DNA of 53,942 nucleotides from a virus (IMGVR_UViG_3300047470_000541:1-53942); one strand, 5' to 3'. Shown: positions 38,779 to 48,770, numbered from the stretch's first letter. Made by a program: numbers and translations. The notes: generated from the sequence alone by a model not told the origin.

Positions 38779-40881
38779 ATGGCTTTTGAGGCTTATTCGG
38801 TCGCCGTCAAGCTATCGCTCATCAACCATGTAAGCGCCGGTATGCTGATGATCAGCAAAAGCCTGGCCGCAGCCGGCCAAGATGTCGACAAGCTCAATGC
38901 TAAGTTGGCGTCGATAGGGAAGCAAGGCGCCATTGGGGGCCTCATGGTTGCCGGCGGACTTGGTATCGCGGCAATGTTCAAGACGCCGCTCGATGAGGCC
39001 AAGAAGTTTCAGAACGAGGTTGAGCGCTTTCGCTCCCTCGGTCTGGGCGACAAGGTCACCGATGATGCGGTGAAGTTTGCCAGCGGCATGAACACCTACG
39101 GCACCAGCATTCGCGAGAACCTCGGCCTGCTGCGTGACGCACAAACTGTTTTCGGCGACTTCCATGAAGCCAAAATGGTCGTTCCACTGCTGTCCAAAAT
39201 GAAGTTCGCCAACGCCGCGCTGTATGGCGATGAAGGCGGCGCGATGAAAGACCGCGCTTTCATGGACATGCTGAAAGTCATTGAGATGCGCGGCGGGTTG
39301 AAGAGCGAGGAAGCGTTCAACAAGCAAGCGAACATGATCCAGCAGGTGCAAACAGCAACCGGTGGGCGAGTTGGCGCCAATGAATACCTGAACTTCATCA
39401 AGACCGGCGGCGTGGCTGCCAAAGGCATGAAGGACGACAAGTTCTACTACAACATGGAACCGTTGATTCAGGAGATGGGCGGCTTCCGAGTCGGTACCGG
39501 CCTAATGTCCGGTTACCAGAACCTTGTTCAGGGCCGAACCACTGCACGCGCTGCGAACGAACTCATGCGCCTGGGCATGCTCGACCCGAAAATGGTCGAT
39601 TATGACAAGGTCGGGAGAATCAAGCAGATCAAGCCAGGCGCCGTGCATGGCTCCGACCTGATGGTTGAAGATCCGTTTCAGTGGATGAAAACGGTCATGC
39701 TGCCGGCGTTCGCCAGTAAAGGAATCACCTCACAGCAGGCAATCCTTAACGAAATCGGTGCGATTTTCACGAATCGTACGGCTTCAAACCTGTATTCGAC
39801 GATGTTTTTGCAGCAGGCGAACATCGAAAAGAACATGAAGTTGAACGCTGGCGCCGCGGGCATCGACGAGTTGGAGAAAAACGCCAAGAACACGCTCTCC
39901 GGTAAGCAGCTGGAGTTCGGTGCTAAGTGGCGCGATCTGATGCTCAATCTGGGCGCCATCGTGCTTCCTTTGGCAATCAAGGCGCTCGACAAGCTGAACC
40001 CTGCGCTGAAAGACCTCGCTCTCTGGATGAATGATAACCAGGGTAAGGTGAAGGCTTTCGTCTATGCGTTGATGGGGTTGTCTGCATTCCTGATCACTGG
40101 CGGCCTGATCAACATGGTTATCGCGGCCGGGAGGGGCTTCTGGCTCCTCGGCAAGGCGATGATTTTCGTCACTGGCACTGCGCTTGCGCCGCTGATACCC
40201 ATGCTTGCACGGTTTGGCACGTACCTTGTGATTTTCGTGATAGATGCGTTCAAAGCAATCGGCATGTTCCTTTCCTCCGGCTTCTTGCGCGGCCTTGTTA
40301 TGGCTTTTCTGTCGCCGCTCAAGTTGCTGGGGCAAGGCCTACTCTTTCTCGGTCGTGCGCTGCTGATGACCCCGATCGGCCTTGTTGTGACGGCCATTGC
40401 CGCCGCAGCCTTCCTGCTCTGGAACAACTGGAAGGAGATCAGCAAGTCGCTGAAACTCATGTGGAACGACATGAAGACGGGGTTCGTGAAGCTGTTCAAC
40501 GGCGATATCGGCGGAGCGTTTAAATCGTTCGCACTGGTCTTCTTGACTGGCTGGCAGACGATTTTCAACACGCTTATCGCCGGAGCGAACGCGATCCTTC
40601 CGGCGTCGATGCAGATCTCGAAGACGACCTTCGCCGATACCTACAGGGCCGGCAGTGCGCCGCGTGAACCTTGGTCACCCATGGTCGCGCCGGTGCCGAA
40701 CAAGTCCTCGGGCAAGGATGAGCAGAACATCAATCTGTACCTGGATGGCAAGAAACTGACCGACGTGGTGATCCAGCGCGCCGCCAAGGAGGCTGCCAAG
40801 CCACGGACGGGCACGCAAGGCTTCGACCCTACCCGCAGCATGCTGATGCCTGGAACCCCGAGCACAGCCTACCCAAGGTGA
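38779..40881 (+). CDS. Tail tape measure protein
   Basis: 700 aa, second longest time-honoured sign being its place after the chaperones. Starts MAFEAYSVAVKLSLINHVSAG; helical throughout, with a hydrophobic block (about 420-560) typical of tape measures, and a tail 'NINLYLDGKKLTDVVIQRA'. Sets tail length and is ejected ahead of DNA. Confidence 0.88.
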   Translation: MAFEAYSVAVKLSLINHVSAGMLMISKSLAAAGQDVDKLNAKLASIGKQGAIGGLMVAGGLGIAAMFKTPLDEAKKFQNEVERFRSLGLGDKVTDDAVKFASGMNTYGTSIRENLGLLRDAQTVFGDFHEAKMVVPLLSKMKFANAALYGDEGGAMKDRAFMDMLKVIEMRGGLKSEEAFNKQANMIQQVQTATGGRVGANEYLNFIKTGGVAAKGMKDDKFYYNMEPLIQEMGGFRVGTGLMSGYQNLVQGRTTARAANELMRLGMLDPKMVDYDKVGRIKQIKPGAVHGSDLMVEDPFQWMKTVMLPAFASKGITSQQAILNEIGAIFTNRTASNLYSTMFLQQANIEKNMKLNAGAAGIDELEKNAKNTLSGKQLEFGAKWRDLMLNLGAIVLPLAIKALDKLNPALKDLALWMNDNQGKVKAFVYALMGLSAFLITGGLINMVIAAGRGFWLLGKAMIFVTGTALAPLIPMLARFGTYLVIFVIDAFKAIGMFLSSGFLRGLVMAFLSPLKLLGQGLLFLGRALLMTPIGLVVTAIAAAAFLLWNNWKEISKSLKLMWNDMKTGFVKLFNGDIGGAFKSFALVFLTGWQTIFNTLIAGANAILPASMQISKTTFADTYRAGSAPREPWSPMVAPVPNKSSGKDEQNINLYLDGKKLTDVVIQRAAKEAAKPRTGTQGFDPTRSMLMPGTPSTAYPR

Positions 40882-40887
40882 TAACCG

Positions 40888-41871
40888 ATGAGCTTCACAA
40901 GCTTCCTGGACAACTTCGCTCCGGGCGGGGATCCGTTCGCCACTCGTTTGATCGTCGGGGATGTTGAATTCTCCGGCCTAGAGGTCCCAGAGGCGGTGAC
41001 GATTGGGGCCAAACAGGCGCTGGTCGTGCACAAGCTGGTGGGTGGGCGACGGATCGTCGACGTGCTAGGCGTGGATTACGACAACATCGGATGGTCGGGC
41101 TGGATGCTCGGCGCTACGGCGGGGGATCGGGTCGCCGAACTCGAAACTCTGCGGGATGAAGGGCTGCCGCTCACGTTCAACATGGACGGCTACTACTTCA
41201 GCGTTGTGATCCATTCGTTTACCGCGCGCTTCGAGCATGTCTACCGCCGCTACTACGACATTGAGCTCGTAGTGGTTTCACGGTTGGATGCGCCAATCAC
41301 CGGGAATGCTCTGGCAGGAACTCTGGATGCGCTGATTGACAGCGATGTAGGGGGCGCGCTCGGTTTGTCCAGCGTTATCGACTCCGGAGCGGTCAGCACA
41401 AGCGTCAACGCGGTGAAGGATGCCGTGTCGCAGGTGCAGGGCTTCGCAAACGCCACGATCGAGACGGTGCAGACGGTCGTTCGACCACTAGTTGCCGCCC
41501 AGGCTGTCGTGCAGTCGGTCATCTCCCAGGTCGGCGCGTCGATCAATGACATCACCACGCTTGGCGGGTTGATCCCCGGCAATCCCGTCTCGACGGCTGC
41601 AGACAACGTGCTGCGACAGAGCTATGCGCTGACCCAGCTAGCGCCCCTGTACCAGATGCAGAGTGTGCTCGAGCGGTTGCAGAAGAACGTGCTCGCCGGG
41701 CCTCTGGCAAACGGTACGTCCAACGTCACCACCAGCAACTCAACCCTGCAGAGGGTGGCCGCCGACAACTACGGCGATCAGTCGCGCTGGACCGAGATTG
41801 CCGCCGCAAACAGCATTGCCGACCCGCAGCTCGATGGTATTCAGACGATAAAAATCCCAGTAGGTGAATAA
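40888..41871 (+). CDS. DNA circularisation / tail hub protein (Mu gp43-like)
   Basis: 327 aa. The N-terminal domain 'DVEFSGLEVPEAVTIGAKQALVVHKLVGGRRIVDVLG' is the DNA_circ_N type. The C-terminus 'LQRVAADNYGDQSRWTEIAAANSIADPQ' is LysM-like. In Mu-like tails this protein links tube and baseplate. Confidence 0.82.
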   Translation: MSFTSFLDNFAPGGDPFATRLIVGDVEFSGLEVPEAVTIGAKQALVVHKLVGGRRIVDVLGVDYDNIGWSGWMLGATAGDRVAELETLRDEGLPLTFNMDGYYFSVVIHSFTARFEHVYRRYYDIELVVVSRLDAPITGNALAGTLDALIDSDVGGALGLSSVIDSGAVSTSVNAVKDAVSQVQGFANATIETVQTVVRPLVAAQAVVQSVISQVGASINDITTLGGLIPGNPVSTAADNVLRQSYALTQLAPLYQMQSVLERLQKNVLAGPLANGTSNVTTSNSTLQRVAADNYGDQSRWTEIAAANSIADPQLDGIQTIKIPVGE

Positions 41872-42978
41872 GTGGACCTGAACACAGCCGAGACAGAGCA
41901 AGTTGTCCGGCAGGTAGCCGGCCGCCTGCTTTTAAATGGGGTTGAGGTGCCGTTTGTAGGCTGCGATATCGACAGTAACGCCTTTTACTCGGCAGACACC
42001 TTCGCAGTGCAGTTCGCTAGAACGGACATGCCGCCGCCGTACCACACCATGCAGTGGTGGGCGGCGCAAACGGAGATCGAGGTGTCCATCTCCATCGGAC
42101 TCATTGATAACAGCGTCGAGAACTGGCGCACGCTAATCGTTGGCACTGTAGACCGTCTCAGCATCCGCATGAGCAGATTCGAGATCAACCTGGAAGGTCG
42201 TGACTACACCAGTAAATTCATCGATACGAAGACCAACGAGAAATTTACCAACATGACCACCAGCGAGGTGGCCATCCTGCTGGCGAATCGCCGCGGACTC
42301 ACGCCGGTTGTTACCGCAACTAAGACCCAGGTCGGTGGGATCACCAAGTGGGACCACGCTCACTGCACGGATGAGCGTACTGAATGGGATCTGCTGGCCT
42401 ACTTCGCAGGACTGGATGGATTCCAGGTGTACGTGACCGGCAACAAACTGCATTACGAGCCGGCACTCGATCCAGAGACCACCGATCAGTATCTGATTCG
42501 CTGGGTAGAGCCTGGTGCGCTGGCCTACCCGCAGTGCAATACAACCGATGACCTGACATTCGAACGGGACCTCACTCTGGCCCGCGGCGTGACCGTGCAG
42601 GTGCTCTCCTACAAGGATGGCAAGACCTACAAGGCCACGTTTCCAACGAACTCCGCCAAGGGGATTTCGCCCGGCCAGGCCACCCCCAAGCGGCAGGTCT
42701 ACGAGATCAAGCGCAACGGGCTGGATCAGCAGGCAGCTCAGCAGCTTGCCCAGAAGATCCACAAGCAGATCACCGACCACGAAATGCGCATGTATGGGTC
42801 ATTGCCAGGCGACAACTTGCTGATGCCGAACACCATCGTGCGCGTCGAGGGGACTGGGTCCAGCTTTGACCAGCTTTATTACGTCGACTCCGTGCGCCGA
42901 TCGCTGAGCTTTGACGCCGGCTACACCATGAGCCTTTCGGCCAAGAACCATAACCCCAACTCAATGGTGCAGCCATGA
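41872..42978 (+). CDS. Baseplate hub protein (Mu gp44-like)
   Basis: 368 aa with a GTG start immediately after the preceding stop. 'DTFAVQFARTDMPPPY', 'GRDYTSKFIDTKTNEKFTNMTTSEVAILLANR' and 'ARGVTVQVLSYKDGKTYKA' fit the late-control/gpD-hub family. Forms the trimeric centre on which the spike sits. Confidence 0.85.
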   Translation: MDLNTAETEQVVRQVAGRLLLNGVEVPFVGCDIDSNAFYSADTFAVQFARTDMPPPYHTMQWWAAQTEIEVSISIGLIDNSVENWRTLIVGTVDRLSIRMSRFEINLEGRDYTSKFIDTKTNEKFTNMTTSEVAILLANRRGLTPVVTATKTQVGGITKWDHAHCTDERTEWDLLAYFAGLDGFQVYVTGNKLHYEPALDPETTDQYLIRWVEPGALAYPQCNTTDDLTFERDLTLARGVTVQVLSYKDGKTYKATFPTNSAKGISPGQATPKRQVYEIKRNGLDQQAAQQLAQKIHKQITDHEMRMYGSLPGDNLLMPNTIVRVEGTGSSFDQLYYVDSVRRSLSFDAGYTMSLSAKNHNPNSMVQP

Positions 42979-43556
42979 TCACAGACCTTGCCAATGCCAT
43001 GCGGCAGCAGCAGTCGGACGATCTGACGGGGCCGCGCACGGGCACGATCACCAGCTACGACCCAGACAATGGAGTGGTGAAGGTTGCGATCCAGCCAGAG
43101 GGCCGAGAAACCAATTGGATTCCGCTCGACTGCCCAGGGGTCGGCAACGGCTGGGGCTTTCAGATCGGTCCCCAGATCGGCGATGAGGTGACCGTCAGCT
43201 TCGACTCATCCGACCCCAACCTCGGGAAAGTCAACGCGCGACACACGAATAGCATCAATAAACCGATGCCCGTCCCGTCCGGCGAGATCTGGGCGATCCA
43301 CGAATCCGGTGCTCTGCTCAAATTCAACGCGGATGGCACGGTGTCGCTGCATTCAGGTGTAGCCATTAACTACGACGCCCCGCAGCACAACTTCACTGGT
43401 GGGCCGGTCACCATGGATCACACGCTGACGGTCACTGACAGCACTGGCGTGGTGGTGAGTGGTGGTGACGTCAAGGCCGACACCATTTCGCTCAAAACCC
43501 ACCGCACAAGCGGCGTCACTCCTGGTGGCGGGACTTCTTCGGTGCCAGTCGTATGA
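42975..43556 (+). CDS. Baseplate spike protein (gpV / Mu gp45-like)
   Basis: 193 aa. 'GTITSYDPDNGVVKVAIQPEGRETNWIPLDCPGVGNGWGF' is the OB-like front of gpV/gp45 proteins, and the C-terminal repetitive beta part forms the spike. Coupled (ATGA) to the hub gene. Confidence 0.82.
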   Translation: MITDLANAMRQQQSDDLTGPRTGTITSYDPDNGVVKVAIQPEGRETNWIPLDCPGVGNGWGFQIGPQIGDEVTVSFDSSDPNLGKVNARHTNSINKPMPVPSGEIWAIHESGALLKFNADGTVSLHSGVAINYDAPQHNFTGGPVTMDHTLTVTDSTGVVVSGGDVKADTISLKTHRTSGVTPGGGTSSVPVV

Positions 43557-43918
43557 AAGACTTGAACCACTACGTCGGCGACGATCTTTCGCTGTCACCG
43601 ACCGGGAGCCTATCGCCTGTAGAGGGCATCGAGCGCGGCAAGCAACGCGTTCTGCGCCGGCTCATCACCAACCCGGGCGACTACCTGTTTCACCCTGAAT
43701 ACGGCGCTGGACTCGGGCGATACGTCGGCGCGCTGATAAACGTCCCCGAGATCATCGCACTAATTCGAGGGCAGATCCTGCTCGAGGACTGCGTCGCGAA
43801 GAAACCGGCTCCGGTGATATCCGTCACCCCATCCAACGAAACACTCTCCGTCAATATCGGCTACACCGATTCACCCCTGGGTGAGCCGGTGACGCTCTCG
43901 TTTGAGGTAAATCGCTGA
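43553..43918 (+). CDS. Baseplate wedge protein (gp25/Mu gp46-like)
   Basis: 121 aa. 'RVLRRLITNPGDYLFHPEYGAGLGRYVGALI' is the gpW/gp25 signature with the conserved P-EYG-G. Coupled to the spike gene. Confidence 0.88.
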   Translation: MKDLNHYVGDDLSLSPTGSLSPVEGIERGKQRVLRRLITNPGDYLFHPEYGAGLGRYVGALINVPEIIALIRGQILLEDCVAKKPAPVISVTPSNETLSVNIGYTDSPLGEPVTLSFEVNR

Positions 43919-43919
43919 T

Positions 43920-45047
43920 ATGGCATCGCTCAATATCAAGGACTTCACCACTCTGGTTCGCGACCAGGTGACCGCGATTCAGGGTCGCGCTGCCGGACTG
44001 GTCGACTTCACCATCGGCTCGCTGTTGCGTGCGATCTCCGAGAGCAATGCGAGCGTTCTGCAATGGCTGCAGCAGTTGATCGTCACGCTGCTGGCGACCA
44101 CGCGAGCATCCACGTCATCGGGTACCGACCTTGACACCTGGATGGCTGACTTCGGTTTTCTGCGGCTCTCGGCCAGCTTCGCAACCGGTAGCGTCACGTA
44201 TTCGCGGTTCACGCCGACCAACTCGGCCTTGATCCCGATTGGCTCGCTGGTGGGTTCCACCGACGGCTCGCAGCAGTATTCAGTCACGATCGACACGGCA
44301 AACCCGCTGTACAACGCCACGCTCGGCGGGTACTTGGTCCCGGCAGGTACCGCGACAGCCACCGTGCCAGTCATTGCGAGCACGGCGGGAGCTGCGGGCA
44401 ACGCTTTAATCGGCACCGTCACCATAATCGTCGGCAGCATTAGCGGAATCGACACGGTGACCAACACCACCGTTTTCGTCAACGGCGTTGATCCTGAAAG
44501 CGATTCCGCATTCCGGGCACGCTTCATCCTCTGGGTGCAGTCGCTATCCAAGGGCACTAAGGCGGCAATCGGTTACGCGCTGGCCTCGATGCAACAGGGC
44601 GTGACCTACACGCTGACCGAGAATCAGGATTACGCAGGCGGTCTGAACTACGGCTACTTCTATGCGGTGGTAGACGACGGCAGCGGGGCGCCTTCGGGGG
44701 CCTTCCTGACCTCGGCGGCCAACGCTGTGGAGGCTGTTCGCCCATTCACCAGCCGCTTCGGCATCTTCGGCCCGGTATTAGTGACGGCCAACGTTGGCAT
44801 GACCATCACCACAGACGCCTCGGTGTCGCATGCGGTCGTGGTCGCGCAGGTGATTTCGGCGATTCAGGTCTACATCTCCAGCCTAAGCCTGGGGCAAATA
44901 CTGCCCTATACCCAGCTGGCTTCGATTGCCTACGCCGTCAGTCCGGCCATCACCAACGTCTCGGCAATCCTGCTGAACGGCAGCACAGCGGATCTCGCCG
45001 CAACCAACAAGCAGGTCATCCGACCGGGCACAATCACGGTGGCTTAA
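43920..45047 (+). CDS. Baseplate J-like protein (Mu gp47-like)
   Basis: 375 aa. 'DFTIGSLLRAISESNASVLQWLQQLI', 'SGTDLDTWMADFGFLRL' and 'ESDSAFRARFILWVQSLSKGTKAAIGYAL' are baseplate-J hallmarks. Forms the wedge arms. Confidence 0.9.
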   Translation: MASLNIKDFTTLVRDQVTAIQGRAAGLVDFTIGSLLRAISESNASVLQWLQQLIVTLLATTRASTSSGTDLDTWMADFGFLRLSASFATGSVTYSRFTPTNSALIPIGSLVGSTDGSQQYSVTIDTANPLYNATLGGYLVPAGTATATVPVIASTAGAAGNALIGTVTIIVGSISGIDTVTNTTVFVNGVDPESDSAFRARFILWVQSLSKGTKAAIGYALASMQQGVTYTLTENQDYAGGLNYGYFYAVVDDGSGAPSGAFLTSAANAVEAVRPFTSRFGIFGPVLVTANVGMTITTDASVSHAVVVAQVISAIQVYISSLSLGQILPYTQLASIAYAVSPAITNVSAILLNGSTADLAATNKQVIRPGTITVA

Positions 45048-46418
45048 ATGGCGATTGGCGACAGTTCCGACATGTGGGGCAGGCTCAAAAACCTGCTACC
45101 TGCCGGCTGGTTCGGCGACAACAACCCGATCCGCGATGCGCTGCTTTGGGGCTACGCAAATGCTTTGGCCTGGGGTTACACCCTCTATCTATATGCGAAA
45201 GACCAGACCAGGATCAAGTCAGCCACCGATGGCTGGCTCGACCTGATCGGCCTGGATTTCTTCGGCAACAACCTTGTTCGCTACGCGAATCAGACGGATA
45301 CCAGCTACAGGAACCGCATCCTGATCAACATCTTCAGGGAGCGGACCACGCGCCACGCAATGGAACAGGTGTTGCTGGACCTGACCGGGCGCTCACCGAT
45401 CATCATCGAGCCAGCGCGACCCGCAGACGTTGGCGCCTATGGTGCGGCTGTAGCGGTCAGCCAGCCAGGCACCACGACGATGATCGATAACGGGATGATC
45501 GTTTATGTGCCGCCAAATACGCCGCGGTATCAGGCTGGGCAGCTGCTGGTCGAGGCCGCGAGCACGAACCTGCTCAAGTACAGCGGGCAGCTTGATAACT
45601 TGGCTTGGGGCAAAGTAGGTTCGACAGTAAGTGCTGACGCGATAACGTCACCGGACGGCTCGTTATCAGGCGATATGGTCGTAGAATCGGTGACGTTAAA
45701 CAATCACCACGTACAGATGCCAGCTACATTCGTGGCGGGGGATAATTACGCAATCAGCATGTTTGCAAAGGCAGGATCGCGATCAATATTGCAAATAACT
45801 GTGGGCAGTGCGGCATTTCCTGCTCTGCCTACAGCAAATTTTGATTTGCTGAGTGGGACTATATCTGTTGTATCTGGCGGAGCTGTTGCGGCAATAAATA
45901 GCCTGGGCGGCGGTTGGTACCGTTGCACTATATCAGCCGTTGCGGGAATTTCGGCCTCGACCGTGGCCACATTCATGATGCAAATCTCTCCTACTGCGGG
46001 GAGGTATGCTCAGTACACCGGGGATGGCGTATCCGGGCTTTATATGTGGGGCGCTCAAATCGAAGGTGGTCAGCTTTCCAGCTACATCCCCACCAGCGCA
46101 GTCACCGTCACCCGCGCCACTGACACCCTTCTGAACAACATGCCCGCCGGCTCGATCGCCATTGGCGGCTACGGCGCAGCCGGGGCCTACGGCTCGATCT
46201 CGCTTCCGTATCAAGCCTTCGTCACCGCCTTTCGCCCATTGGGCCAAGGGCTGCCTTTCGTGTCCGGCTACGGCATCTCGACGGGCGCTTACTCGACTCC
46301 AAGCCGATCCGCTTACGGGCAACTGTCCGGCGGGGACGTCACTGACGCAGACATCTATGCCGCCATCGATGCGACGAAGCCTATAGGCACCGTCGCCTGG
46401 ACCCGTATTTCCAGCTGA
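45048..46418 (+). CDS. Baseplate/tail protein (Mu gp48-like) with large inserted domain
   Basis: 456 aa, about twice the size usual for this family. The N-terminal 130 residues (DGWLDLIGLDFFGNNL, RNRILINIFRERTTRHAMEQVL) and the C-terminal 85 (YGAAGAYGSISLPYQAFVTAF ... ATKPIGTVAWTRISS) are the normal protein. Between them about 240 residues form a beta-rich, concanavalin/CBM-like module ('NLAWGKVGSTVSADAITSPDG', 'MWGAQIEGGQLSSYIPTS'). DNA of the insert (about 45590-45980) is more AT-rich than its flanks. Confidence 0.8.
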   Translation: MAIGDSSDMWGRLKNLLPAGWFGDNNPIRDALLWGYANALAWGYTLYLYAKDQTRIKSATDGWLDLIGLDFFGNNLVRYANQTDTSYRNRILINIFRERTTRHAMEQVLLDLTGRSPIIIEPARPADVGAYGAAVAVSQPGTTTMIDNGMIVYVPPNTPRYQAGQLLVEAASTNLLKYSGQLDNLAWGKVGSTVSADAITSPDGSLSGDMVVESVTLNNHHVQMPATFVAGDNYAISMFAKAGSRSILQITVGSAAFPALPTANFDLLSGTISVVSGGAVAAINSLGGGWYRCTISAVAGISASTVATFMMQISPTAGRYAQYTGDGVSGLYMWGAQIEGGQLSSYIPTSAVTVTRATDTLLNNMPAGSIAIGGYGAAGAYGSISLPYQAFVTAFRPLGQGLPFVSGYGISTGAYSTPSRSAYGQLSGGDVTDADIYAAIDATKPIGTVAWTRISS

Positions 46419-46435
46419 TCGAAACCCTACTTTAT

Positions 46436-46461
46436 AGCCGCCTTCATTGGCGGCTTTTTTT
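46436..46461 (+). terminator. Terminator-like hairpin before the fibre gene
   Basis: AGCCGCC-TTCATT-GGCGGCT followed by six or more T. Confidence 0.85.
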
Positions 46462-46471
46462 GGAGCAAACA

Positions 46472-48175
46472 ATGGATCGAGTCACTATTTATCCGGGAGC
46501 TATTCCTCTCGAAACGGACCTGCTCAGCACCAACAAGAACATGATGATTGCGCTGAGCAAGCTGTCGGCGGCAATGTTGGGTACTGGCACGGTTGCGAAC
46601 GGCTTTGCCGTGACACCAACTGGCCCGGCATCGCTGCAAGTTATCGCGGCCCCCGGTGAGATCTACAGCCTCCAGAACGTGGACGGAACGGCTTACAGCA
46701 GCATCGCCGCCGACACCACGCACCAGATCGTCAAACAGGGCATTTTGCTCGACTCCTCGACGCTGAGTTGCCCAGCGCCAGGCACTACCGGCCAGTCCAT
46801 CAACTACCTGATCGAAGTCGCCTATCAGGATCTCGACGCGAACCCAGTGGTGCTGCCGTATTACAACGCCAGCAACCCATCTCAAGCCTACAGCGGCCCG
46901 TCGAACAGCGGTGTGGCGCAGAATACCTCCCGCCGCGGCGTGGCCGTCATTCAGGTAAAGGCTGGCGCATCTGCAACCACGGGAAGCCAAGTGACTCCCG
47001 CACCGGATGCAGGCTTTGTCGGCCTTTATGTGGTTACCGTCGCATTCGGCCAGACCACCATCACATCAGGCAACATCAGTCAGTACAGCGGTGCCCCCCT
47101 AATTCCTGGTGGGCTGCTCCAAGCTGTCCAGAACGCCTCAACCACTGGCGGCACTGACATCGGCACGGCCAACGCTTACGCCGCCAACTTCACTCCCGCT
47201 ATTACTGCTCTGACTGACAAAATGGTGCTGTGCATCAAAGCGGTGAACGCTAACACCGCGGCCAGCACCTTCACTCCAGCGCCTGGTGTAATCGCAACCG
47301 CCCCAATCGTCGGTGGCAACCACTCCGCACTTCAAGGTGGCGAGATTGCTGTCAATGGCGATGTATGGCTGCAATGGAACAGTTCGATTGGCGCCGGTTC
47401 ATGGGTTCTGATTGATAGCACTGGGGGCGGGATGCAAATCGCCCCAGCAACCAAAAGCCAGCACGCCCTGCAGCTCGCTCAGGCAACTGGCCGCCTGCTA
47501 CGAACCTCTGTATATCGGAACAACGCGGGTACGCTTCAAGTATCTATCGATGGGGCTGCATTCGCCAACGTGGGGTCAACATTCACAGCATTGGCACTTA
47601 CTACCTCTGTCATTGTTCAGGTGCTTGGCGGTGGTGGCGGCGGTGGTGGTGCGGCTCCTACCGGCGCAGCGCAGACTGCAAACGGTTCAGGGGGTGGTGC
47701 TGGCGGGTATGGCAAAAGCCGAATACTGTCTGGGTTTTCTGGCGTGACTGTAGCTGTCGGAGCTGGCGGCACTGCGTCTGCCGGTGTGGCGGGCGGTAAT
47801 GGCGGTACATCTTCTTTTGGCGGCCTAATATCCTCGGCCGGCGGACAGGGCGGTGTCCTCGGCGCCGCTTTGCCAACGTCGACCACCGCCCCAGTAGGAC
47901 AGGCTTCTGGCGGTACATCCACCGGTGGCAATATGATCAGTAGCACAGGCTCTACTGGGAAATCTGCGTTTTATTCGGCAAACAACATTAGCGGAACGGG
48001 CGGCGATTCCGTATACGGCGGAGGCGCTGCATTTGTAAGCGGGATATCGTCGGGCAACCAAGCTGTATCACCGGGCTCGGGCGGTTCCGGGGCGGCGCTT
48101 CCAGCAAGTTCTGGGTCTGCCGCTGGCGGTGGCGCTGGTGCAGGCGGTTTGGTGACTATCGAGGAATATGCATAA
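46472..48175 (+). CDS. Tail fibre protein with glycine-rich tip
   Basis: 567 aa from the ATG at 46472 (GGAG). The N-terminal half ('RVTIYPGAIPLETDLLSTNKNMM', 'APGEIYSLQNVDGTAYSSI') is the baseplate-attaching fibre part. From about residue 390 on it is extremely Gly-rich with GGxG runs, as in polyglycine-helix adhesin tips that determine host range. Followed by a fibre assembly gene. Its end is not a DGR variable repeat. Confidence 0.82.
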   Translation: MDRVTIYPGAIPLETDLLSTNKNMMIALSKLSAAMLGTGTVANGFAVTPTGPASLQVIAAPGEIYSLQNVDGTAYSSIAADTTHQIVKQGILLDSSTLSCPAPGTTGQSINYLIEVAYQDLDANPVVLPYYNASNPSQAYSGPSNSGVAQNTSRRGVAVIQVKAGASATTGSQVTPAPDAGFVGLYVVTVAFGQTTITSGNISQYSGAPLIPGGLLQAVQNASTTGGTDIGTANAYAANFTPAITALTDKMVLCIKAVNANTAASTFTPAPGVIATAPIVGGNHSALQGGEIAVNGDVWLQWNSSIGAGSWVLIDSTGGGMQIAPATKSQHALQLAQATGRLLRTSVYRNNAGTLQVSIDGAAFANVGSTFTALALTTSVIVQVLGGGGGGGGAAPTGAAQTANGSGGGAGGYGKSRILSGFSGVTVAVGAGGTASAGVAGGNGGTSSFGGLISSAGGQGGVLGAALPTSTTAPVGQASGGTSTGGNMISSTGSTGKSAFYSANNISGTGGDSVYGGGAAFVSGISSGNQAVSPGSGGSGAALPASSGSAAGGGAGAGGLVTIEEYA

Positions 48176-48639
48176 TGAAAACGTACGCACTGATAGACCA
48201 TGGGTCCGTTTTTGAAATCATTCCGCCAGTGGTCTATGACGACGAAGATCCGGAGTGGCAGGAAGGTGACGCAAGCCGGATCGGCCAAGAGATCCCAATC
48301 AGACTTCGGCGTCACCCGGATATGGTGGCCAACATGGTCGATGTGACATATGAGGATCCGATGCCGGGGCAGAACTGGACTTACAGTGATGGTGTTTTTG
48401 CGCCGCCTGTTCCCTATCAGCCGACTCCAGAGGAAACTCTGGCCGAAAACATCCGGTCTCGTGATGCTTATTTGTCCCAGGCAACCTTGGCCATCGCTCC
48501 GCTGCAGGATGCCGTTGATTTGGATGAGGCAACCCAGGCGGAGACTGATCAGCTCAAGAAGTGGAAGCAGTACCGGGTCGCGGTTAATCGGATTGACCTG
48601 ACCCAGGCAAGCCCAGTGTGGCCACTACAGCCCGACTGA
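48175..48639 (+). CDS. Tail fibre assembly chaperone (Tfa-like)
   Basis: 154 aa. 'DVTYEDPMPGQNWTYSDGVFAPP' and the C-terminal helical 'RDAYLSQATLAIAPLQDAVDL...KKWKQYRVAVNRIDL' are typical of Tfa/U chaperones. Start overlaps the fibre stop (TAATG). Confidence 0.8.
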   Translation: MKTYALIDHGSVFEIIPPVVYDDEDPEWQEGDASRIGQEIPIRLRRHPDMVANMVDVTYEDPMPGQNWTYSDGVFAPPVPYQPTPEETLAENIRSRDAYLSQATLAIAPLQDAVDLDEATQAETDQLKKWKQYRVAVNRIDLTQASPVWPLQPD

Positions 48640-48749
48640 AACAATGATGGCGTGCTGCAGCTAGCACATGCAGCCGCCATCGGTTCTTTAAATGCGGCCT
48701 GCGCAGTTACCAACCCGACTTGAGTTGATTTTTTGGTGGCGAAAAAAAA

Positions 48750-48770
48750 ACCGCTAACTAGCGGTCTTTT
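48750..48770. terminator. Bidirectional terminator
   Basis: ACCGCT-AACT-AGCGGT with a run of A before and T after, between convergent fibre-chaperone and acyltransferase genes. Confidence 0.8.

Noticed and set aside
47630-48170. Repeats resembling a CRISPR or satellite array
   Set aside because: They are irregular glycine codon runs (GGC/GGT) of the fibre tip, without constant unit or spacers.
46472-48175. Tail fibre gene as a third DGR target
   Set aside because: No similarity to the 101-bp template at its 3' end; the Gly-rich tip is a different fold.
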